Assembly (NCBI GenBank): GCA_002751075.1
Contig: NAOQ01000688.1
Location: forward strand, 1 to 23,282
Length of the DNA stretch: 23,282 nt
Direction: 5' to 3'
Origin: Ichthyophonus hoferi
Lineage: Eukaryota > Opisthokonta > Ichthyosporea > Ichthyophonida > Ichthyophonidae
The notes beneath the pieces were generated by a model that saw nothing but the letters and a program-made list of their open reading frames with translations, was not told the DNA's origin and made no database searches. The position numbers and the translations under genes are program-made. This document shows, piece by piece, positions 1 through 11,040 of this stretch. Each line of letters opens with the position of its first letter. The stretch's first letter is position 1.

Positions 1-495
1 TTCTATTTATTAATTAGCTTTAAATGGTGTTTATATCAATGGTAGGATTGGCTAATATCAATCTATTGAAGTTTATCATTTGCTTTCGCTAGGGATCTTA
101 AAGATGCTTATTAGCTAATACAATTCACATAAGATTATCAATTGTTTATCTTATCTATAATCTATAGGTCAACATTTGGTCCACTAGAATTGTTGAATCT
201 TATCTCATTACTCGAATACCAATTTGAACGGCTCGTTATCTAAATTACCTTATTAATTATTAATGTAAGGGTCACAGACTTTTTATCGATAAAACAACAG
301 ATTCTAATTCGGATCGGGAAAACTATCATCTTGATCGACAGATCTATTATGTTGACATTTTAGTAATAATTACAAAATATTCTGTGAGACATGCGTTCTC
401 ATCCAACCAATAGGCAGCTTGGACGCTACGATCGAAAACCATAATATAAGACCAATCACTTCATCTGCTTCTTATCGGCACCATCTATCTATTTT
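1..495. other. AT-rich stretch without a recognisable gene
   Basis: I see no credible coding frame, RNA gene or clear element end here. The sequence is AT-rich with scattered CCAAT/ATTGG words, which also mark the R1 repeats further on, but no alignable R1 block before about 496. Confidence 0.5.
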
Positions 496-630
496 CAACA
501 CTGCTAGTCACACGGCATATGTATTTTGTATATTATGTCTAATTATAATATTATTTTGTATTGTTATAAATATATTTTGAAAGATACATATTTTACTTAA
601 TACTGAGAGGCTATTAAAGAAAAAAAATTG
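496..630 (+). repeat. R1 repeat fragment, copy a
   Basis: About 135 bases align by eye with 979-1112, and more loosely with 14150-14250 and with the complement of 20080-20200. Shared landmarks are GCATATGTATTTTGTATATT near the left, AATATATTTT in the middle and GAGGCTATTAAAGAA near the right. A minus-strand open frame crossing this block resembles one in the 979 copy only because the DNA is repeated. I therefore treat the block as a repeat fragment and not as a gene. Confidence 0.7.
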
Positions 631-978
631 ACGAATAAACCGCCTGATGAAAAGAATGAAAGATGAATGGTGGAGATGTGCATTTTCCATTGGTTAAGCT
701 CACTTAAAATAGCTTCAAGAGATCATTTAAAATTTTATGTAAGGACAATACTTAAGCAGTATTCAGTAATAAGAAATTGTATGTATGTATATCTATTTAT
801 TTCCCGAGCAACAGCGTGAGGTTCAGCAGGAATAATCTAAAACAGATTATTACGGTCGAAACAACACTAACCATAAACCCATGGAATAAAAGCACCTAAT
901 ATTAATGGGCCACCAGTTATGGAAAGCTATAGTATGAGTCATGTAAGGGTTGTCAGTGTGCTATATATATATATATAT
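631..978. other. Spacer between two R1 fragments
   Basis: No gene is visible. The stretch holds a short purine-rich segment and ends in a (TA)n microsatellite at about 961-977, just before the next R1 fragment. Confidence 0.4.
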
Positions 979-1258
979 GTCAACAATATTATTAGCCATA
1001 ATGCATATGTATTTTGTATATTGTGTCTTATTATAATATTACCTTGTATTGCTATGAATATATTTTGGAAAGGATGTGTGCTAAGCAATACTACGAGGTT
1101 ATTAAAGAAGAAAAAGAGACAAATTAAATGCGTGATATTAAGATCTAATTGAGTAGGAGGGTCATTTGATGTTTTTCTTTTTAATGGTTTTAGGATTCTT
1201 CTACGGGCGGGCAACTTATTATTAGAATGATTGGTCATAATACTGGACATATACTAAA
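979..1258 (+). repeat. R1 repeat fragment, copy b (right end)
   Basis: The first 135 bases match copy a (496-630). After that the block keeps following the terminal part of the R1 copies at 14150-14390 and 20190-19977 (complement). It shares GCGTGATA, a GTCATT word, and finally ATGATTGGTCATAATACTGG, which lines up with the end sequence near 14341-14375. It lacks the CTATTCACTGC segment present in other copies, so it has an internal deletion. The orientation has the element's outer end on the right. Confidence 0.6.
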
Positions 1259-2280
1259 TAATTTCTGCTTTTCTAAGATTGGCATACAGAATAGAACAAT
1301 AAAATACTGGCAATCAGATATAAACTCTATGTCTACAGTTTTTTTTAGAGTGCCTATCAGTTTATATGATTTTGTTCTTTTCTTATATTTTATATTTCCA
1401 CGATATTTTTTCCTTTACCTGCCTGAAATTACAACTAGAACATCAAAGCTAAAGCTCAGTCAAACGAGGCTCTAGACAAAATAATAATAGCAATACGTAT
1501 TATTTCCTCGTAATATAAAAAGAAAAGGTGACCATTTAAACTTAATTATTCAAATAGTAAATTTTCACCACATATATTACATATTAAGTGGGCCGCTAGC
1601 TAAGTAAGCAACTTATAACGGACCAATCATTTCATGTCCTGTTTGTTACCCAAACTATGGCCGAGCTATGTGCTTACATATTTAGAGCAACTGATGTGTG
1701 ACAACCTAGTATATAATAACTAGTTAAGAAACATTGGGTTAACTAGATATCTTCAATATAATTTATATTACGTATTTGGCATGATGGCCCTAATTTAAGT
1801 GACCTATGGGCTTTCCGCATCTGAAGGTAGTTCAAAAGGGAATGTGCAAGCTCATGGTGATCTTTGGTTGACCAATCGTGGATGGGAAACCATTTTATGT
1901 AACTCTTTCTATCTCTCTCTTTATCATTGTATATATAATTTTGAGGCATTTAATTTTGCTTCCAAAACTTAAAGACACAATAATACTAGTATATAGGCAT
2001 GTATTTTTTTATCTAATAATGCGTTATATAAACTTAAAAAAGCACAGGTCTTTCAAGTACTCCTGCGCTTGCACTGATTTGATTTAACACTTCATTTTTT
2101 CCACTTGCACATACATTTTTTACAAATGACACACCCCTTTTCAGCATCCCCTTACTATTTAATATTACCAAACTATTACAAATCTTGCATCTGTTTTTTG
2201 TTATACTCAATGTCTTTGTTGATTTTGTGCTTTTCTTTTCTTCATCCTAACCCTAACATCACTGTCACCTGCGTAGGTCA
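1259..2280. other. AT-rich stretch without a recognisable gene
   Basis: Several short open frames occur on both strands (for example around 1743-1949 and 1878-2087), but they are AT-driven, lack recognisable motifs and overlap each other. I see no supported feature. Confidence 0.4.
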
Positions 2281-3674
2281 CAGTTGGGGGATTCCGATTT
2301 TGATTGGAATTGGATTAACGCTCTAGTGATGTAACAGTAAGGAGCAATGGAAGCGTAAATATTAACCACTATTGGGATGGGCGCACACGTAAAGATTTTG
2401 AAGACTTGGACTACTCAAAAAAGATTCTTAATATACCAGACGGTTATAAATTACATAATAAAACTGGTAAATCCAAAAATGGGAAAATGCTCTTCGGGGT
2501 ATCATGTTACTGGGATTAAACACTTTCCGACTATGAGATCTCATATGATACGGTTGGGCTAGGAGGACTCAATATTTTGAGTCAATATTTTGGAGCAGCT
2601 ACTGCAAGATCAAAGAGTATATATGATGAGCTTGATAATCAGGGAATTTTAGGTCTTTCTTAGAGCTCTAATTTAGATATCAACAAAATAGTTGAACCAA
2701 TGGTACCACGTTCATAGACAATATAGCTAGAAACCTTGGCATGGCTGATGAATTTGCTTTCTGCTTCAATGAAGATAAGAGTACTGGAAAGATGATTTTG
2801 GGCGGCGGCTCTTTAAGTGGAATGTCCTACATTAATATCAAGCCTACTTTTGAATCGACGGATTTGGAATACCTTGTTAAAGTGGACCTCGGATTGAATA
2901 AACCTTTTTTTTTGAACGGTACAGTTATTTTGGTAAGTGAAAATAACTGTAAATATATGCTCAGCTTTAAGCTGCATATATACTTTGAATGTTTTTAGCC
3001 TATAAAGAAGAATACGCATGTATGATAATCTACACTTGCTCTAATTTTATATATCCGCTTTGTATGTATGAGAAAAAAGAAATGCGGAACATGTGTATCC
3101 TTATATATCTATATTTTATTACATGACTATGTATGTATATGTAGTTATATTATGTTGTGCTACGTTTTTATGTGGTATTGTATTATGTTATGTTAATTTG
3201 ACTGCTAATCTGAATTCAAACTACGGATAAACCCCTACTTTTGCATCCTTCTTTTCCGTACATATTCATTCCTTAATTTTAAATTCAAAATTTCTTAAAT
3301 AGGCTTTGTTTTTTGTCAAAGTATTGTAAACAGAATGATGATATAGAGACAAAAATATATGATTTCTCTGCACAGCCCTTTTTGGTCAATTTTTTCCCAG
3401 AAGGGTTCAATAGTTTAGACAACATAACTGTGTGGATTTCATCTACTAGTAAAACTACTAGGATAGCTAATATTTGTCTAAGTTCCTATTATAAAAAACT
3501 GTCAGATAAAAACAAAACTAAAGATAGTTACCCCCACTAGGATAAGAGAATTGTTTGGTGGTTTGTTTCTAAATAGCCAAAAATAATGAGATTGTTCTGG
3601 GGGCACCATTCTTCACGGGAAAAAAACAACACATTTCAATGGGGCCAACACACAGTTGGCTTTTTTTTAATTAA
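2281..3674 (+). pseudogene. Pepsin-family (A1) aspartic protease relic
   Basis: Frames on the plus strand follow the order of an A1 aspartic protease. From about 2400 comes a region ending GLNILSQYFGAATARSKS, then NQGILGLS, the usual conserved turn before the flap-side helix. Next is FAFCFNED..TGKMILGG (2750-2812), the typical Cys-containing strand before the second lobe. The C-terminal NEIVLGAPFFTGK (3582-3623) is equivalent to the family's VLGxxFLR segment, ending at a stop at 3672. The frame has stops at 2517 and 2661 and shifts frame between about 2664 and 2720, and the C-terminal pieces lie in different frames. Neither catalytic D-T/S-G motif can be seen: the first should lie near 2300 and the second in or next to 2933-3302. 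Such enzymes are secreted or lysosomal endopeptidases; this copy cannot encode one. Family assignment is good, the exact left edge uncertain. Confidence 0.8.
2933..3302 (+). other. Possible intron inside the protease relic
   Basis: The frame ending ...NGTVIL is followed directly by GTAAGT at 2933, a strong 5' splice site that falls exactly between codons. An AG at 3301-3302 follows TTTCTTAAAT, and protease-like coding resumes after it. The stretch has no coding similarity and is very AT-rich. Against a simple intron, the second catalytic motif expected at the junction is on neither side and the phases do not match, so the junction has also decayed or lost sequence. Confidence 0.4.
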
Positions 3675-3894
3675 GAGTTGCGATACTGCATATAAATATC
3701 TAACAATTTTTACCCACTTAACTAAATAAATGATGCTTTTATAATTGTTTGTGCTATGTTAGACTGTTTTTTTTTTGTTTGTCTATCTTTATAACTGTTA
3801 AATAAAAACTATCTATTTTTAAGTGGATATACATGTTGGTCTATGTGATGTAAACAATATAGTTCAAGATTATCAGAATAGCAAGTTGTATAAT

Positions 3895-4135
3895 TACATG
3901 CGGTTGGAACCAAAACGTTCAATGTTTCTATTTTTACTAATAGTAGTCAATTTTGTGATTGCTTTAATATTGGTTAATTGCACAATGTTTTTAATCTGTT
4001 AAACTGATTTATCAATACATATTATGTGAATAGTTAAACCAATGAAGTATTAAGCTAAAGGGTCATTTTAGTAAAAATATAGAACTGGATTATCTGACTA
4101 GAGCTTTAGCCTCCCCTTTACCGGATGACGACTAT
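3895..4135 (+). repeat. Dispersed repeat, partner of 17967-18530
   Basis: The first 140 bases (starting GGTTGGAACCAAAACGTTCAA) align by eye, at roughly two-thirds identity, with 17967-18110. A second block (4080-4135) matches 18470-18525, including at peptide level, with LTRAL..PLPDDDYLI here and LTKAL..PLPDNDYII there. The two blocks are nearly adjacent here but about 360 bases apart in the partner, so this copy has a deletion or the partner an insertion. I do not recognise the family. Confidence 0.55.
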
Positions 4136-4789
4136 CTAATCAATAAATGCAGAACACCTGCCAATTACCAGGGAATTTGTTGAAATTGATTGTAAGTATT
4201 GATTTTGGCTGGGTGTCTAATTTAGGACCCTTGGTATATACATATCTGGAGCTGAACTTACATTTTAGCATTAAGTAGCACCAAATTCGGCCACTTGTAC
4301 TGGAGGTTAACTTTAAGGTTTTGTGACTATCTGCTTGAGTTCAGTTTCTTAGGGTAGTGCCTTTAGATTTACAGGAGTGTTTTTGTTTTCTAATAAGTAT
4401 CCTATTATACAAGGAAAGAAAAAAATACAATTATGCTTTCGTCTTGCAAAACCAAAATGGTGGTTTGGCTGTTGATGGCGATATAACAGCATTATGTTAA
4501 AACTCTAGCTGTAAATGCAAATGATTGATGGAAGGTTGGCATGAGTAGAAATTTCACTATAGCTTCTGTTTGGGTATGTTACTAAAATATGATTTTACAT
4601 ATATTACTAGTAATTAGCATATATGCATTAATTTGTCTTAATTAATTTCTCTTTTTATAACCCCTGTTGATATTAAGAGAATTTTCCTTTATACAATATA
4701 GTCAAGATCACATCATAATACTGGTGGGCTTCATCTAATTACTTAATATATGTTGTCGTATATATAGCTATATTTGACACTTTCTTTGA
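4136..4789. other. AT-rich stretch without a recognisable gene
   Basis: No frame longer than a few dozen codons and no repeat edge that I can support. This is where the 3' part of the neighbouring copia fragment would be expected if it were complete, but I see no clear RNase H or LTR. Confidence 0.35.
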
Positions 4790-6595
4790 ACCATTCTAAG
4801 TCCGACACATGATTGGGAGGGATGGGGGACATAGTTTATTAAACGCCTTCCATATCATATACCTTCAACATCTTTATGATGTACCCGTCCTGGGCTAAGT
4901 GGTCCGACCCTTGACTATCCTTCCTAATTTGATAACTCATGTGTTCAGCTGGGAATCCCATCTCATTGGTTTGGAATCATGTTTTCATGTTGTTAACCGA
5001 TTTTGTGTAGCAGACTTGTTATCGGAAACAATGAGCATGTCATCTACATAGACACACATACAACACGGGAGTATGGTGTGCTATGAGGTAAAAATAGTCA
5101 TGGGTCTGTGTTGGTTGGGAAAAGGTGTTGTTCAGCCAGGAATGCAGTTAAGGTATGCTGCCAGATTAATGCAGATTGTTTTAGGCCATATAACAATCTC
5201 TGAAGCTGGCAGGCCTCATGTAGGAAGTCAGAGTCTTTAAAGCCTTTTAACCGATGCATGTAGATATTTTCCACCAGTTTTCCGTTGAGGTAGGCTCTGA
5301 TAGTATCTAATTATACGAACTTCAAGTCACTTAATGCCGCAAGAGCCAAAAGGAGTTGTATGGTTGTCAAGGAGCAAACCGGGAACTGTATGTCAAAATA
5401 ATCTACATCTTTCTGTTTTGGTTTCTTATTACCACAAGTCATGCTTTTTTATTTAGTGATATTACCTTGGCTATTTGTTGTGATGTTGAAAACCCACAAT
5501 GGTTTCAACAATGGCCCCCTTTTTGGTTTATTCACTATTTTCCACTTGGAATTGTCTGACAGAACCTTCATTTTTTGTTGCATAGAATCTTCCCATTTTA
5601 GCCATTGAAGAGAAAGTTCATGGATGCACAGACGGGCTTGGGTATAATTTGGTCATATATATATATTGGCTTTAGTTTCTGAGTAGGCTGCCTGTATTGA
5701 GGTAATATCCAGTTAGTGCCTCTGACCTGACCTAGTAGTGGAGGGGGTATACTTATTTTTCCGTAGAGGTATGCCCAGGTTTTCTGTCTGGCTTTCGTCC
5801 TCCTTGTTTTCTCTACTTCAATTATTCTCTACTTCCTCATGGTTATCCCTCCTAGATTCCTCAATCGTCCTATCCCTATATTTCTCACTCAACTCACCCT
5901 GCGTTGACGTTTTCTTTGAAGAGTCCTTCATATGGGATGATCATTTTTTGCGTGTAAGGGGTCTTTTACCATCTTAATGGTGGCTTTGGCTCTACATGTA
6001 GCTTTATCTTTTTAATCTGGCAAAGGCTTTAGCTGTTTAGCAACCTTGGAAAAACCTGTCTTTAAGAACTTTACATCCCTGCTGATTATTATTTTGTTGG
6101 TCTTGCTGTCTAACAACCTGTATGTTTTTTGAAATTCCTGACATCCTTGCATCACTGTCTCACGTCCTTAAAGTGCCAACTTATTGCAGTTCTTATTCTT
6201 ATAATAGCTCCTGCATCTATAAGCTCTGAGTCTGCTGAAAGGTGTAGTCGATTGTTGCCATAAATATCATGTTATTTTCAATTTTGGTAGACACCTAGTG
6301 GGCAGTACATTCAAGTTGAAAGCCACTATTTTAAGAGATTTATCCTACAGATATTACGGTAGACCACTCTTTATGCTTACACTCCTTATCATTTTCAACA
6401 ACATCTGGCACATTTTTCTATTAAACCTATTCCTCTTAGGATGATGGGGGATAGTGGTTTGGTGGTGAATGCTAAACATTTCCAGATAGGATGAGAACTT
6501 TAAGTTTAGGTACTCAGCTCCATTGTCCATTACTAGAGTGGGCATAAGCTTGTCATGCATGGCATTAGCATAGGTGTGATACCTTTTGAAGGCCT
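4790..6595 (-). mobile_element. Ty1/copia retrotransposon pol fragment, broken
   Basis: Minus-strand frames show two hallmark parts of a copia polyprotein in the expected order. The integrase core lies at about 6560-6354, with DNGAEYL followed by HQTTIPHHPKRN, equivalent to the family's DNGxE and HQxxxPxxPQxN. The reverse transcriptase lies at about 5640-5000, with a YLNGKL..NIYM segment (near 5300) and LYGLKQS (near 5190), the copia-type signature. The order integrase before reverse transcriptase is what separates copia from gypsy elements. I see no gag, no clear RNase H and no LTRs, and the fragment is broken many times (on the order of ten or more), so it is an old fossil. On its 5' side it stops at an R1 repeat at 6590-6720. 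Plus-strand frames inside it are shadows. Confidence 0.85.
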
Positions 6596-6720
6596 TGTAT
6601 TAAAATTTAATTGTATAATATTAGTCATTGCAGGTAAATTAATGGACGTTGATGAGCATTGAACACATACTCACTGCACCTTCCAGTGATTGATATAGAA
6701 CACCAAATTTATATATGTTT
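6590..6720 (+). repeat. R1 repeat fragment, copy c (right end)
   Basis: The complement aligns with the left ends of the R1 arms at 19975 and 11893. It shares a block near TTTACCTGCAATGACT (complement) and, on the plus strand, CTCACTGCACCTTCCAGTGA and an ACACCAAAT end. The outer end points right, towards the dead chitin-binding gene that starts 146 bases on. It cuts off, or was inserted beside, the copia fragment. Confidence 0.65.
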
Positions 6721-6865
6721 TAACCCATCAATAGATAAAAATATACAATAACGCAATAGCAGATAACTAGCCCAGTCTTAGCAACAATAACCCAAAACTA
6801 AACTTGTAAAAGAGGTTTTCTGACTGTAAAAATGCACAAAACATTATCTGTTTCTTATATTTAAA

Positions 6866-7622
6866 ATGGCTTCTTATTTTCTTGCCATTACTTAAGCTGC
6901 TGTTGCCACCCTTTTCTCCAACATGACTGTTAATTGTACAATGGGAGAAGCAGGATACAAAGCGTTTGAATAACTACCCGACTGTGCAAACCAAAGTTAC
7001 TTCTTATACTCTCATGAATGTGACCGTAAGGCACTCTATAATTATAAGAACGGAACAGTTATAGAAAAATATTGCATTGATAGGAATCATACTTTTTCCA
7101 AGCATTATCAAAGTTTTGTAATTAATTTTAGCCTTCGATATGAATATATTCATGATATCGTATGTCCTAAGGATTGGGAAAATTGTAATTACGACTTTTA
7201 TCCTCCAGAAGTTTGGCTTTGAACATCATGTTTTCAACCATCAATTGCGCCATTGCACACCTGATGTAGAAGATGACTTAAAATACCCTGAGGATTGAGA
7301 AAACCAAAATTACTACACTTATCCTAATAAGAACTTCCTTAGTTTGTTTTATGAGTGTATTCCAGAAGGATACTATAAGTCATCATGCGATGGCAATATG
7401 GTGTTTGGCCCAGATACACACAATTATGAACGCTTAAAAAATCGATAGAATTCAAGTGCAAATTTCTTCCCAATTGTTAGGGAAAGCCATGCAAAGCTCA
7501 TGCTAATTTTTTTCGATAAAGAAAGTCACTTTTTGTGTGGGCATCAAGAATTGAGCAAAAGGCGTTGCAGTAATGATGACGTCTTCAGCAAGAAATTTCA
7601 CGGCTGTGTAAAGAGTGAATAA
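6866..7622 (+). pseudogene. Dead chitin-binding (CBM14-like) secreted protein gene
   Basis: From ATG 6866 the frame starts MASYFLAIT and continues AAVATLFS after a stop, clearly matching the signal peptide of the gene at 11264-11782 (MAYYFIATALAAVATLSS). Downstream come four cysteine modules. Module 1 ends with YC..NHTFSKHYQ, and module 2 begins CPKDWENC and ends HHVFNHQLRHC. Module 3 has FYECIPEGYYKSSC, and module 4 has FLCGHQEL..RRC..DVFSKKFHGC before a stop at 7620. The C..VF....C pattern is that of the peritrophin-A type chitin-binding domain. Early stops, a break near 7219 and later stops show it is not translated as one protein. It is longer than its inverted relative, so it may preserve the ancestral four-module layout. 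Upstream, TTGTAAAAGAGG near 6805 could be a worn TATA box matching the one of the other copy. Confidence 0.8.
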
Positions 7623-8505
7623 GTTAGGCTGACCCAGGCTTAGTCTAGCTGGTCAGTTTGATTTGAAAGTCTTAACACAATATATATATATATATGCTTC
7701 TATTATTGTTGGGTAAAAATGTTGGGTAACATATTGGAGTTTAACTTAAATGTGTTGTGGATTGTTGGGTCTAGAATTTACATGCAACTGTATTGTTTAA
7801 AGTTATATAAAATTACTAAATAAGGTAATACCGTGTGGTCAAAACTAATTGTTGTTGACATTTATAATAAATTAGTTATGCGGATCAACCCAAAGAAATG
7901 CTTTAACTTGCAAAAGGTTTGTAATCTAGTGTATAATTCACTACGTTTTTCAACAATAACTAATATATATAATGTATATATATTATTCAAAAGACTATCA
8001 TTATATTATATTATTGTATATAGCACAATTATTTAAAAGTTTTTTTTATAAAAAAAAAATGCATATAGAACTGTAATTATTAAAATATCAAAATACATAT
8101 ATCATTTCCAGGCTATTACATTATTACACTAAATATCGACATCTCTTCCTCTTCCTCCTCCCTTCTCCCCTTCTTCTCTCCCATTATCCGCAACCTAATT
8201 ACCACATATACAATATATTTTATAACATGTATATTATATAAAAATGTATATTCAATACAACTCTTTTAACTCAACCAATGAGATAGGATTTGTACGATAC
8301 GATAGGTCTAATCATACCAATCAAGACATTGGAAAGATAATAAACACAAAGAAAAAAATAACAACATCCATTCCGGAAGTCAAAAATACCATTGACAGCC
8401 TGTACACTAATGGGGCTGGTCAGTAAAAACATTTTAACCAATGATAGGAAGATAAGAGGAAGAGGATAAGGATAGTGATTACTTGACTGCCAACCATGTA
8501 GTCGG
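7623..8505 (+). repeat. Duplicated 3' flank of the chitin-binding gene, left copy
   Basis: This stretch aligns from end to end, in inverted orientation, with 11040-10190. Anchors include the AGGCTTAGT block right after the stop, the TTGGGTCTAGAATTTACATG block near 7766, the LQK-encoding block near 7905, the C/T-rich tract at 8141-8185 and the ACTCTTTTAA to GAAAGATAAT block (8262-8340). Similarity ends at about 8505, where a (TA)n microsatellite begins. Open frames in it (7833-8036, 8244-8426) do not behave like genes. Confidence 0.8.
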
Positions 8506-8527
8506 ATATATATATATATATATATAT
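8506..8527. repeat. (TA)n microsatellite at the duplication edge
   Basis: Eleven AT dinucleotides in a row. The similarity to 10190-11782 ends here, so the microsatellite may mark a breakpoint or have arisen beside it. Confidence 0.8.
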
Positions 8528-10189
8528 GTTTGTCTTATGTCATATATTGTATTAGATTATTGTACTATATTGTATTGCATTATATTATATTGTATTATAT
8601 TATTACTATTGGTTAGTGAATATGAGACTGCATGACTTTACCTTACTCGCTTGTGGCAGTTTGTCATTGCCACACACTATATTCTCAATAGTCTCTACTG
8701 TGGCATCATAGAGATGATCAGAATTATTTGCCAATGATAGATGATCGGATGAAGGTCATATACTAATTAATTAACAGAATAGTGACAACCAATGGCAATT
8801 TTGGAATTTTAATCCTTCTATCCCGTATAGTTATACCCATATGTCTATATACAGATGCATATTGTATTTTTTAGTTCTGATACAATTATGTTGAGTTGTA
8901 TATATATATATACTATATCAACGTTAATTTGAGTCTCTTTATCAATTTATGGTTACATTATCTAAACCTAATAATTTTCTATTATATTACACCATTAATA
9001 GTTCAATTACATATTTCGCTATACGATTTTCAAGACCACAGAACATTTATAATAATAACTATTTAAAGAATATGATATCATAACATACTATGATAAATAT
9101 CTTTTAACAGTGAATATTTTTGCTTGGCTTATTTGCTACTGCAATGTTGTTATTTATAGAATAAGTGATAGGGGGGTCCACATTGGGTTGTAGATTCAAC
9201 ATTGTGGTCCCAGCTCCGGTCACTTTTTTTAATCTTCCTCTTTCTATCTTAGATATGGGTTGATTTATCCTCACTCATATTAAATTTATATAAATATTCA
9301 ATTTTTAAATGTACAATTAGAATGGGAAAAAGCTTCTAAATGTGACCAGCACATTACTTACATAAGTATTTGGAAGACATCCGTTTCCAACTACATGTCT
9401 AGTAAATATTTGATCTGCCTTATATCAAGAATATAGAAATAGGACACGATGCCTTTTGATCACCAATATAGGCATTTTAAAATTCAATGTGAACCATCAA
9501 AATATTCAATACATATCAAAAACAAAGGTAAGATAAAAGTAAACTAACAATTAATATAAATTAAAATTAATCACAACCCTAAACTTATGCCACGCCGTAC
9601 AAAAGCCCGTTGAAAATTCCTATTTTAAATATTAGCATTTCTATTTTGTAGATTAAAATTTCTATTTTGAAGATGAAAAGATACAACAATAATATATGCG
9701 CTGCGTTATAGCAATTAGATATAATGGTAAATGGTTGGGTGCATATCCTGGATGATACAGAAATATTTAATTAATTTGAACATTTCTTTAGTGTTGGGAA
9801 TAATGCGTAGAGACACGAGGGTTCCTATGACCTAAATTTGTTTAAGAGCAGAGATAATACCAAACTAAGTAGAATTTTAACGTGCTCATTTGCATGCAAG
9901 AAGTACAGATATGCAATGACATTTATAATTAAACAAGTCAGCAGCACTTGCCTTAGGCAGAATGCCTAAGCAATGTGCATCTGAACCCAAAACAGGCTAT
10001 TATGCAATTGCGGGATCTCTACCATTGGCTGGTTCAATTTTGATAGATCATCTTTGCCGCTTAACACTAATAAATTATACTAACCATTTTCCTAGGTCAA
10101 GTATGTAAATAAAGGTTCTTAATAATATTAAAGGCTTCCAGCCATAAAAATAAATACCTAAGTTAAATTAATTTAAAATTCCTGTTTTA
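8528..10189. other. Spacer between the two inverted gene copies
   Basis: About 1.66 kb of AT-rich DNA with no supported gene. It holds a TATTGTATTATATT-type simple repeat (8545-8610), a six-base-stem hairpin GTGGCA..TGCCAC (8654-8674), a short (TA)n near 8899-8912 and the small repeat at 9941-9988. Confidence 0.5.
9941..9988 (+). repeat. Short hairpin-bearing repeat, partner of 15871-15924
   Basis: GCACTTGCCTTAGGCAGAAT followed by GCCTAAG resembles 15875-15900. CTTAGGCA (9952-9959) and TGCCTAAG (9963-9970) form a perfect eight-base stem with a three-base loop. The partner keeps a five-base stem at the same place. It may be a short-element fragment; I found no convincing tRNA-type promoter boxes. 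Confidence 0.35.
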
Positions 10190-10694
10190 ATCCACCCCCT
10201 TAGTTTAGGCGGACTATTCCACCTTGGTTGCCAGTAAACTAATCCCTTCTCACCCATCTTTTTAGTTCAATAACATTTGATTTTTAGCTAACCCTATTGG
10301 TGTGCAGACTTCCGGATGTGTTCATTATCTTTCCAATGTCTTGATTGGTATAATTAAACCTATCATGGCTTACAAATTCCATTAGTTGGCTTAAAAGAGT
10401 TGTGTTGCATTGTATACGCTATCTTTTTATGCTAAACACGTAATATACATGTAACACGACATATTTATTGCGTGTGGTAGTTAGGTTGCAGATAACGGGA
10501 GATGAGGAGGGGATGGGGAAAGGGAGAGATCCAGATATTCAGTGTAATATTTTCATAAACTGGCAATGATATGTGTATTTTATTATTTTAATGGCTATAG
10601 CGTTACAGCTCTATGGACTATTATCCTCCATACACAAAACTTTAAATAATTGCTATATGCGGTAACATAACGACAGCTTTTGAAATAACATAAT

Positions 10695-10722
10695 ATGTAT
10701 GTATGTATATATATATATATAT
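10695..10722. repeat. (GTAT)n(TA)n microsatellite
   Basis: GTAT repeats run into TA repeats. The left gene copy has a shorter TA-rich tract at the corresponding place (7964-7982), so the tract has grown since the duplication. Confidence 0.8.
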
Positions 10723-10991
10723 TAAACAAAATAGTCATTGCTGCAAAACACAATGCACTATACACAAGATCACAAATCTTTTGCAATTTGAAGTCTTTCT
10801 TTGGACTGCGCATGATGAATTCATTATGAATGTCTACGCACGATAGTATGCAAGTACGACAACAACAACTGGTTTTAAACATATTGTGTTACTTGACATA
10901 GCTATCTCATAAAACCTTAGTAATATTGTTGCATGTAGATTCTAGATCCAACAATTACAAGAACACACGTATATATTTTTGTATGTCGATT

Positions 10992-10997
10992 TTTATT
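10992..10997 (-). promoter_or_regulatory. Possible poly(A) signal AATAAA
   Basis: AATAAA on the minus strand, about 270 bases after the stop codon of the chitin-binding gene. Distance and strand fit, but in DNA this AT-rich such hexamers are common. Confidence 0.3.
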
Positions 10998-11040
10998 AGG
11001 GAGTTCAAAATTAAACTAACCGTCAATACTAAGCCTTGGT

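Larger units (their letters stand above)
10190..11040 (-). repeat. Duplicated 3' flank of the chitin-binding gene, right copy
   Basis: Read on the minus strand this follows 7623-8505 along its whole length at roughly three-quarters identity where I aligned it. One block of over 20 bases near 10325-10352 matches the left copy exactly. It differs by a 26-base insertion near 10840-10865 and by microsatellite length. The 10595-10882 minus-strand open frame lies inside and is judged non-coding. Confidence 0.8.

Noticed and set aside
508-1250. Minus-strand frames at 508-690 and 939-1250 whose translations are similar.
   Set aside because: They lie in two copies of the R1 repeat; the similarity is at DNA level and no start, motif or family supports a protein.
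1743-1949. Minus-strand 68-residue frame.
   Set aside because: No motif, overlaps another random frame and lies in AT-rich spacer.
3895-4035. The TTGGAACC start of the dispersed repeat as a copia LTR (copia LTRs often begin TGTTGGAA).
   Set aside because: Its orientation is wrong for the minus-strand copia fragment, and no CA end, primer site or partner LTR was found.
5738-5977. Plus-strand frame of 79 residues.
   Set aside because: It runs antisense through the copia fragment between integrase and reverse transcriptase and is a shadow.
9941-10045. tRNA-derived SINE, because of GGTTCAATTTT near 10030.
   Set aside because: No A box at a suitable distance, no tail and no clear ends; the B-box match is weak.
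7854-10837. Matching open frames in the 3' flanks of both gene copies (7854-7961 plus, 10837-10733 minus), with an in-frame three-base gap and many mild replacements.
   Set aside because: By hand count about 17 of 24 differences are replacements, close to what neutral drift gives, and the frames diverge just before and after this block. DNA homology alone explains it.
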